Of a stretch of DNA of 5,993 nucleotides, positions 1 through 4,534 are shown piece by piece. The first letter of the stretch is position 1, and each line of letters opens with the position of its first letter. The notes under the pieces were generated by a model. It searched no databases. It saw nothing but the letters and a program-made list of their open reading frames with translations, and was not told the DNA's origin. The translations under genes and the position numbers were made by a program. This stretch comes from Candidatus Woesearchaeota archaeon (GTDB taxonomy: Archaea; Nanobdellota; Nanobdellia; Woesearchaeales; UBA11576), in assembly GCA_019322385.1 (NCBI GenBank), contig JAHWIS010000111.1, forward strand, positions 1 through 5,993, read 5' to 3'.

Positions 1-947
1 ACCGCCCGGTCAACACTGTGCACGAGCTCTACTGCCTGTGCAAAGTTGTTCAGGAACGGATTTGTGACTGGGAATTTCAGCTTTGCGTCATTGACAAGCT
101 TTTTTGCGTTCTTGGACAGGAATCTATAATTGTTATTGAGACGTGAAAGCGACCCCACCATATATTTCTTATCCTTCTTGACCACAAAGTTTGATGTGGA
201 ATACGGCTCATGATACTCTTCAAGATACTTGTGATAATCCTCTTTCCTGAATTTGCCTGACTGTGAAGCAAGATTGCCATAGAGCGTAGGGTATGTGTTC
301 CCGTCGTGCAATGAGAAGTATTCTGTTGCACTCTCAAATTTAGGGTTTTTCAGCCTTTTGAAAAGCCTGGCTGTTGTTGCCGCCTCTGTCTGTGCATCCT
401 GCAGTTTCCGTCTTAGGTTATCTATCACTTCTTGCTTCGGCAGCTTGAGCATCCCGCCTACCTGCGCAGATACAGGGTGCATTTCCCTTCCGCCAATCTC
501 AGATATTATCTCGTTCCCCAGTTTTGTGAGTTTCAATGCGCGGGTAAGGTCATTCTTGTATTTAGGGCCCATAGCCAGCGCAGACTCATAGCCCAGATAA
601 TCAGGCAATGCGAGGAAATAGAGATGCGTCGCATGGCTCCTTATCCGCTCGCCGAGAACTATAAGCTCCCGCAGCAGCCTTGTCTGCTCCGACACCTTAA
701 TCCCCAGCGCATTCTCCACAGCCTGTATCGAACCCATCGTGTGTATGCAGCTGCAGATGCCGCATATCCTTGATGTTATCTCCGGAGCCTCATAGCATTT
801 CCTCCCCTTGAGCAGGCCTTCGAAATACCTCGAGCCTTCCACTGCCCCGAGCTCGCACTTCTTTATCTTGCTTCCCTCGATAGATAGCGTAAGGTTCGCA
901 TGCCCTTCAATCTTTGTTATATGGTCGAGTTTTATTGTTTTTGCCAT
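1..947 (-). CDS. hydA: Group 3b [NiFe] hydrogenase large (alpha) subunit, C-terminus beyond window
   Basis: Catalytic subunit that would bind the NiFe(CN)2CO centre and interconvert H2 with protons and electrons. The frame starts at ATG 945-947 (MAKTIKLDHITKIEGHANL) and stays open to the window start, giving 315 codons of a protein usually ~400-430 residues long. Visible landmarks are the L0-like motif KIEGHANL (residues ~12-19) and the N-terminal nickel-ligand motif RICGICSCIH (60-69), with C62 and C65 as the expected ligands and H69 conserved. The stretch MVGSLSRLNN resembles the GPLARxN region of group 3 enzymes. The second CxxC ligand pair and any C-terminal maturation peptide lie outside the window. 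The start is 4 nt after the hydD stop and has no clear ribosome site, suggesting translational coupling. The symbol follows the archaeal sulfhydrogenase naming; this is not an [FeFe] hydrogenase. What is seen is the motif set and the neighbours; the substrate is inferred. Confidence 0.93.
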   Translation of the reverse strand, partial: MAKTIKLDHITKIEGHANLTLSIEGSKIKKCELGAVEGSRYFEGLLKGRKCYEAPEITSRICGICSCIHTMGSIQAVENALGIKVSEQTRLLRELIVLGERIRSHATHLYFLALPDYLGYESALAMGPKYKNDLTRALKLTKLGNEIISEIGGREMHPVSAQVGGMLKLPKQEVIDNLRRKLQDAQTEAATTARLFKRLKNPKFESATEYFSLHDGNTYPTLYGNLASQSGKFRKEDYHKYLEEYHEPYSTSNFVVKKDKKYMVGSLSRLNNNYRFLSKNAKKLVNDAKLKFPVTNPFLNNFAQAVELVHSVDRA

Positions 948-951
948 TGTA

Positions 952-2106
952 TTATTTCTTCTTGAATCTTAATTTGAACAGTGATTTTGATTTCTTTGCT
1001 TTCTTCTGCTTTTTGACCTTTTTCTTTGATCCTGCTTTCTTCTTTTTTACCTTAACTTTCTTTGCCTTTGCGCCCTTCTTCTTCGCCGCTTTTCCTTTTT
1101 TCAATTTTTTCTTTGGCGAAGCCCTTTTCTTTATTGATTTTTTTGATTTAGTTTTCTTTTTAGCAACTTTCTTCTTCTTTTTCTTCGGCTTCTTCTTAAC
1201 CTTCTTCTTTGCCTTCTTTTTCAGCTTCTTCTTCGGCTTTTTCTTCACTTTCTTTGCTTTGGCTTTCTTTTTCTTAGGTTTGGGCTTCTTCTTCACCTTC
1301 TTTTTCTTCGCCTTCTCCTTCTTCCTGACAGGTTTGGGCTTCACCACCTTCTGCTTTGGCGGTTTCTCTATCATCAGTCCTGCAAATGTCCTCATCCGCT
1401 GCCTTATGTGATCTTTTGCGAATCCTTTCTCCTCGAGAAGCTTGGCCATCAGCTGGGTGTTTGCATCTGGTGTCGGCCCTCTGCAGCCCCAGCATTCGAG
1501 CCCGCCATTTGTGCATATGCTGTTGCACCCTCCCCGAGTCATGGGACCCAGACACATCTTGCCATCATCTAAAAGACATCTGTTCTCATTGAGCCTGCAC
1601 TCAAAGCAGACCGGTTTGTCATAATCATAAGGGTTCTTGCCCAGCAGGATATCCTTGATGAATGTCAGTATCTGTTTCTTGTCTGGCGGGCATCCAGGTA
1701 TGTAATAATCAACAGCGACATGCTCACTTATCGGTGTTGCAGGCAGGTCCCTCAGTTCCTTTATCCTGTCATACACCAACGCTGAATATTTTGAGGTGTC
1801 GATGAAGTTCCTGTATGCAGGCACGCAGCCTGTGCATGCGCACGCCCCTAGCGCGACCAATACGTCTGTCTTGCTCCTGACTGACTTAAGGACCTCGAGA
1901 TCATTGTTGCTCGCCACCAGCCCTTCCATGAACACTATGTCAAATTTCTTCTCGTCCTTTACGTCCTTTATTAACCTAAATGTCTTTATGTCGACGTGCT
2001 GTGCTATGTCCAGCACTTCATCTTCATTGAACAGGAAACTGAGCAGACAACCGTTGCATCCGGTCAGGTCATAGAACCCGACTGCTGGTTTTTTCTTTTT
2101 AGGCAT
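952..2106 (-). CDS. hydD: Group 3b [NiFe] hydrogenase small (delta) subunit with lysine-rich C-terminal extension
   Basis: Electron-relay small subunit, 384 residues. Residues 1-250 cover a complete delta subunit: FYDLTGCNGC (C17, C20), GACACTGC (C89, C91, C94) and YIPGCPP (C139) provide the proximal-cluster ligands. Eight more cysteines (C167, C170, C177, C185, C194, C198, C205, C208), in segments such as CFECRLN, CLGPMTRGGCN and CWGCRGP, fit two further [4Fe-4S] cubanes. The same cysteine layout occurs in Pyrococcus sulfhydrogenase delta, which is about 260 residues long. Residues 251-384 are an added tail of ~61% lysine with no counterpart in that protein (separate entry). C91 and C94 are extra cysteines; C94 sits where many relatives have glycine. 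The N-terminus also begins with a short lysine run (MPKKKK). The gene follows hydG by 4 nt and precedes hydA by 4 nt, and no strong ribosome site is visible. The subunit assignment is firm; the role of the tail is unknown. Confidence 0.93.
   Translation of the reverse strand: MPKKKKPAVGFYDLTGCNGCLLSFLFNEDEVLDIAQHVDIKTFRLIKDVKDEKKFDIVFMEGLVASNNDLEVLKSVRSKTDVLVALGACACTGCVPAYRNFIDTSKYSALVYDRIKELRDLPATPISEHVAVDYYIPGCPPDKKQILTFIKDILLGKNPYDYDKPVCFECRLNENRCLLDDGKMCLGPMTRGGCNSICTNGGLECWGCRGPTPDANTQLMAKLLEEKGFAKDHIRQRMRTFAGLMIEKPPKQKVVKPKPVRKKEKAKKKKVKKKPKPKKKKAKAKKVKKKPKKKLKKKAKKKVKKKPKKKKKKVAKKKTKSKKSIKKRASPKKKLKKGKAAKKKGAKAKKVKVKKKKAGSKKKVKKQKKAKKSKSLFKLRFKKK
955..1356 (-). other. Lysine-rich H1-like low-complexity tail of HydD
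   Basis: This segment encodes HydD residues 251-384. By hand count about 82 of 134 residues are lysine. The rest are mostly Ala, Val, Pro, Ser, Leu and Arg, with one Glu and no Asp, Cys or Trp. Imperfect repeats of the form KKK-x-KKK with x = P, A, V or L recur between residues ~270 and 320, resembling histone H1 or bacterial Hc1/AlgP-type tails. The coding strand is an almost unbroken purine tract of mixed AAG and AAA codons. The frame runs without a stop from the folded domain to a natural stop, so the tail looks like a real part of the gene. It is expected to be disordered and strongly positive. Binding to nucleic acid, acidic lipid or polyphosphate is possible but unproven. Confidence 0.9.
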
Positions 2107-2110
2107 TGTT

Positions 2111-2950
2111 CTAATCGCTCTTGTATTGGCTTATTTCATCATATCTGAAGACAGGTCCGTCTTTGCATGTGTAGTTCCCATGTATCATGCAGTGTCCGCA
2201 CACACCTACTCCGCAGTTCATCATCCTCTCTGTGCTTATGTATATCTGGTCCTCACTGAAGCCCTTGTTCTTCAGTATACCTATAGTTATCTTCATCATT
2301 ATCGGCGGTCCGCAGATGAATACAGCCTTGTTTTCAGGGTTCATCTTCGCTTTTTCCACCAGCTGTGTTATGAAGCAGACATCGCATGCTAACTTGGATT
2401 TGCCAGGGTTCACGTCCACGCTCATGTTGAGCTTGTATTTTTTCTTCCATCTCTTCAAGTCCTCCTTGAAAAGGATGTTTTCTGGCGACCTGAACCCGAA
2501 GAAAAGGTTTACTTCGCCGAAATTCTCGTTGTGCTGGTCGACATACGCGAGCAGGCCTTTGAGAGGGGCCACTCCGCTGCCGCCTCCTACAAGTATCAGG
2601 TCTTTGCCGAAGAATTTCTCCATAGGGTATCCTCTCCCATAAGGCCCTCTTATGAACACAGTATCTCCTTTCTTCAGCTTCCCCATGGCTTTTGTCACGT
2701 TCCCAACTTCCCGTATACTGAATTCCATGAACTCGTCTGAATATGATGCGATCGATATCGGTGCTTCGCCTATTCCAGGCAATGACATCTGCACGAATTG
2801 CCCTGGATTATGTTTTGCCTTGAAGTTCGTCTTGATGACAAAGCAGTCACCAGTCTCTCTTCGGAAGTTCAGCACCTTTGCAGGGTGGATAAGATACGGG
2901 TTCTCTGCTTCGTCCTTTACCTCTTCCCGTCGGGTTTTTGTCCTTGGCAT
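2111..2950 (-). CDS. hydG: Group 3b hydrogenase gamma subunit (FAD/NAD(P)-binding, [2Fe-2S] oxidoreductase)
   Basis: Diaphorase-type subunit that passes electrons between the hydrogenase Fe-S chain and NAD(P)H; 279 residues. A ferredoxin-reductase-like FAD domain (about 18-110) contains the flavin motif EAPISIAS (62-69) and RGPYGRGYP (101-109). The nucleotide domain (about 115-235) has LVGGGSGVAPL (120-130), FFGFRSPENIL (150-160) and FICGPPIMM (211-219). The C-terminus has the [2Fe-2S] motif C246-x4-C251-x2-C254-x7-C262 followed by KDGPVF, as in PyrK and sulfhydrogenase gamma proteins. The first ~17 residues are charged and precede the usual NPYLIHPAKVL start of the fold. The ATG at 2948-2950 is preceded by GTGA at a suitable distance and lies 10 nt after the hydB stop. 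NAD versus NADP preference cannot be read from the sequence. PyrK-like alternatives are unlikely given the neighbours. Confidence 0.92.
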   Translation of the reverse strand: MPRTKTRREEVKDEAENPYLIHPAKVLNFRRETGDCFVIKTNFKAKHNPGQFVQMSLPGIGEAPISIASYSDEFMEFSIREVGNVTKAMGKLKKGDTVFIRGPYGRGYPMEKFFGKDLILVGGGSGVAPLKGLLAYVDQHNENFGEVNLFFGFRSPENILFKEDLKRWKKKYKLNMSVDVNPGKSKLACDVCFITQLVEKAKMNPENKAVFICGPPIMMKITIGILKNKGFSEDQIYISTERMMNCGVGVCGHCMIHGNYTCKDGPVFRYDEISQYKSD

Positions 2951-2954
2951 TTTT

Positions 2955-2958
2955 TCAC
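2955..2958 (-). promoter_or_regulatory. Probable ribosome-binding site of hydG
   Basis: GTGA on the minus strand, followed by A4 and then the hydG ATG. It matches part of the archaeal anti-16S core (GGTGA) and supports the chosen start. The match is short, so it could be chance. Confidence 0.4.
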
Positions 2959-2960
2959 AT

Positions 2961-3932
2961 TTATTGTTCTTTCATATCATTGATCATCTTTACGAAATTT
3001 ATGCGTGTCGGGCATCCTCTGATGCATCTTCCGCAGCCAGTGCACAGGTTGATGCCGTGCTTCTCCCTGAAGTATTGAAGCTGGTGGTATATCCTATGCT
3101 TGAACCTGTCATCCCTTGTCTCCCGGAACACATGACCTCCAGCGACCTTTGTGAAGCATGTCAGCTGGCATGATGCCCAGTTCCGTTTCCTCTGCACCTT
3201 GCTGAGCTTTGCGTCCACCTCGTCGTAAAGGTCAAAGCAATAACAGCTAGGACACAAAGTCACGCATGCTGCGCAGCTGAAGCAGATGTCGACCCCTTTT
3301 TTCCAGCCCGTATTGTCACGGTATGGGCGTATGTCCCGTTTCTCAAGCTTAAGTTCGGTCTCTATCCGCCTGTCTTCTGGTCTCAGGAAAAGTTCTGTGT
3401 CCCAGAAGTATTTCCTGTATCTGTCTACAAAGTTCCTTCCTCTTTCCGACCCTATCTCGACCAGGTAGGCATCTTCTTTGTCATACAGCATCAGGTCATA
3501 GAAGTCTCCCAGGTCCATCGATGAGCAGAAGCAGTATTCGTCAAACTGCTCCAGGCAGTGATAACCTATCAGTACCGTGCGTTCCCTCTCTTCCGTATAG
3601 TATGGGTCTATAGTCTCCTTCATGAACATCATGTCCTGTCTTCTGATAGAGTTCAGGTCGCATCTCTTCAGCCCTATCATCACTCTCTGTTTCTTTTCTG
3701 GCTGGAGCTGCGGTACTGTCACCTTGTTCTTATCAAGCTTGAGCAGTGTCTGGTGCTTCTTGAAGAAGAATTTCTTTGCAGGGAAATAAGCGTGAAGGTT
3801 GAGCTGTATCTTGGATATGTCCTTGACGACCTCGAACCTTGATTCATCTGTCTCCATCGGCGCCACTAGTTCATTGTAGCGCATGATATCTGTCAAGAAG
3901 TCACTGAATGATGCCTTGTTGATCTTTAGCAT
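2961..3932 (-). CDS. hydB: Group 3b hydrogenase beta subunit (two [4Fe-4S] ferredoxin-type clusters)
   Basis: Iron-sulfur subunit of the soluble hydrogenase/sulfhydrogenase that links HydG and HydD; 323 residues from the chosen start (Pyrococcus beta is ~367). The motif C217-x2-C220-x2-C223-x3-C227-P and the later C297-x2-C300-x2-C303-x3-C307-P are two [4Fe-4S] ligand sets. Between them are CPSCYCFDLYDEVD and WASCQ...KVAGGHVFRETRDDRF, signatures of the HydB/AsrA family. Upstream the fold shows KKFFFKK, GLKRCDLNSI and DEYCFCSS (C134, C136). The start at ATG 3930-3932 (MLKINKASFSDFL) is preferred because it matches where family members begin and has GTGAT 3 nt upstream. An in-frame ATG at 4017-4019 would add 29 residues with five cysteines, but it lies inside the foldable element. 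AsrA-type sulfite reductase is the main alternative; the gamma-delta-alpha neighbours argue for hydrogenase. Confidence 0.92.
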   Translation of the reverse strand: MLKINKASFSDFLTDIMRYNELVAPMETDESRFEVVKDISKIQLNLHAYFPAKKFFFKKHQTLLKLDKNKVTVPQLQPEKKQRVMIGLKRCDLNSIRRQDMMFMKETIDPYYTEERERTVLIGYHCLEQFDEYCFCSSMDLGDFYDLMLYDKEDAYLVEIGSERGRNFVDRYRKYFWDTELFLRPEDRRIETELKLEKRDIRPYRDNTGWKKGVDICFSCAACVTLCPSCYCFDLYDEVDAKLSKVQRKRNWASCQLTCFTKVAGGHVFRETRDDRFKHRIYHQLQYFREKHGINLCTGCGRCIRGCPTRINFVKMINDMKEQ

Positions 3933-3935
3933 TTT

Positions 3936-3940
3936 ATCAC
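3936..3940 (-). promoter_or_regulatory. Ribosome-binding site deciding the hydB start
   Basis: GTGAT on the minus strand, 3 nt before ATG 3930-3932. It matches the archaeal Shine-Dalgarno core GGTGATC in five bases and favours the shorter HydB start over the in-frame ATG at 4019. Confidence 0.55.
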
Positions 3941-3955
3941 TTTTGTTATTCCGCT

Positions 3956-4065
3956 TGCATTGCCAGCACCGCCTTGCGAGCTGACAGACACCGCAGCGGA
4001 AATGATTGCAGTTGGGCAAAGAGTAGCGGATAGTGAATCATCAGCGAGCGCGCGCTGGCAATGCA
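3956..4065. other. Foldable element closed by a 12-bp inverted repeat (candidate structured RNA or leader)
   Basis: In the 140-nt gap between hypA and hydB, TGCATTGCCAGC (3956-3967) is the exact reverse complement of GCTGGCAATGCA (4054-4065). Nested inside, GCTG (3980-3983) pairs with CAGC (4042-4045) and ATGATT (4002-4007) pairs with AATCAT (4036-4041), giving a continuous 10-nt 3' strand with a bulged 5' side that can form a CCG/CGG mini-hairpin (3991-3999). The element looks GC-richer than the flanking A/T-rich stretches. It could be a leader or processing element in the hypA-hyd transcript, an independent small RNA on either strand, or a palindromic mobile remnant. On the plus strand ACA directly follows an 11-bp version of the stem, as in H/ACA guide RNAs, but the remaining hallmarks were not found. 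I recognise no known family. Confidence 0.5.
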
Positions 4066-4072
4066 CATGCCG

Positions 4073-4396
4073 TTATTCAACCTCTACCTCTTTGAGCACT
4101 ATATCCTTACCTTCAATGATTTCAGGCACTCGTTTGCAATTGGGGCAAAAATACACTGAATGGCCATGTGTGTGCTCCAGTATCTTTGGCTCGCCTTCAT
4201 AGCCGCAGATGCACTTTGCCTTTGCCTTCTTGCGGACTATCGTGACATGCCATCCTGGAGCCATCCTGCTGAGCGTCTCTTGAAGCTCTTCTGCAGGCAG
4301 ATGCCCCAGATCCCCCACTTCGACCGTTATTCCCTTGACATTTCCCTGTTTTTTTGCCGCTTCTATGATGTCTTTGGAAATAAGCGTATCATGCAT
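4073..4396 (-). CDS. hypA: Hydrogenase nickel-insertion chaperone HypA
   Basis: Small metallochaperone that delivers nickel, normally with HypB, to the large-subunit precursor; 107 residues, at the short end for the family (~113-140). The N-terminus MHDTLISKDIIEAA carries the nickel-binding His2; the usual MHE is MHD here. ITVEVGDLGHLPAEEL (23-38) is the typical HypA beta strand followed by an acidic helix. The zinc site is C62-x-C64 and C84-x2-C87 (KCICGYEG and YFCPNCKR). The first pair is spaced CxC rather than the common CxxC. Between the pairs lies a His-rich stretch (H75, H77, H79) that might add metal binding. It is the first gene after a clear promoter and lies in the same direction upstream of hydB, so it is probably co-transcribed with the enzyme it matures. 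The stop is TAA at 4073-4075. Confidence 0.9.
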   Translation of the reverse strand: MHDTLISKDIIEAAKKQGNVKGITVEVGDLGHLPAEELQETLSRMAPGWHVTIVRKKAKAKCICGYEGEPKILEHTHGHSVYFCPNCKRVPEIIEGKDIVLKEVEVE

Positions 4397-4418
4397 CCAG
4401 AAACCGAATAAGCCTTTC

Positions 4419-4426
4419 TATATAAA
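4419..4426 (-). promoter_or_regulatory. Archaeal TATA box of the hypA-hydBGDA operon
   Basis: TTTATATA on the minus strand matches the archaeal TBP site almost perfectly and is preceded by CGATAATA, which resembles the purine/A-rich TFB element (BRE). Its centre lies about 26 nt from the A of the hypA ATG (4396). The transcript would therefore begin at or within a few bases of the start codon, consistent with a leaderless mRNA. No operator-like palindrome is evident nearby. Confidence 0.75.
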
Positions 4427-4471
4427 TATTATCGTGATTTTAGGGGCTTTTGTAATCATTGAAAAGTTATG

Positions 4472-4505
4472 AAAAAACACCTGCTTTAAAAACAAATAAA
4501 ACAAA
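4472..4505 (-). terminator. Oligo-T termination region downstream of ppsA
   Basis: Reading the minus strand after the ppsA stop, T-rich runs follow within 30-65 nt: T3GT4AT3GT5 (4505-4488) and then T6 (4477-4472). Archaeal RNA polymerase terminates at such T tracts without needing a hairpin. Their place between the ppsA stop and the hypA promoter supports two separate transcription units. Confidence 0.6.
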
Positions 4506-4534
4506 TAGAATTAGACAAGAATAAGCACAAATGA

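Noticed and set aside
955..1356. Frameshift or pseudogene explanation for the lysine tail
   Set aside because: The complete domain upstream stays in one frame, the tail shows varied lysine codons and interspersed Pro/Ala/Val, and it ends 4 nt before hydA as expected for an intact operon gene.
914..1411. Plus-strand frame encoding a phenylalanine-rich 165-residue 'membrane' protein
   Set aside because: It is the complement of the AAG/AAA lysine tail of HydD; TTC/TTT runs read as Phe. It has no domain, promoter or neighbours supporting it.
2187..3173. Long plus-strand frames opposite hydG and hydB
   Set aside because: They are antisense to strongly conserved, motif-complete genes and show no recognisable motifs of their own.
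3956..4069. Box H/ACA or C/D guide RNA
   Set aside because: ACA follows the closing stem on the plus strand, and a CTGATGA resembling box C is on the minus strand. However, a convincing pseudouridylation pocket, K-turn or paired D box could not be identified.
3951..4072. tRNA, 5S rRNA or integron attC site in the hypA-hydB gap
   Set aside because: The closing stem and ~110-nt length suggested these, but there is no T-loop GGTTCRA motif, no conserved 5S loop sequences, and no RYYYAAC/GTTRRRY core pair on either strand.
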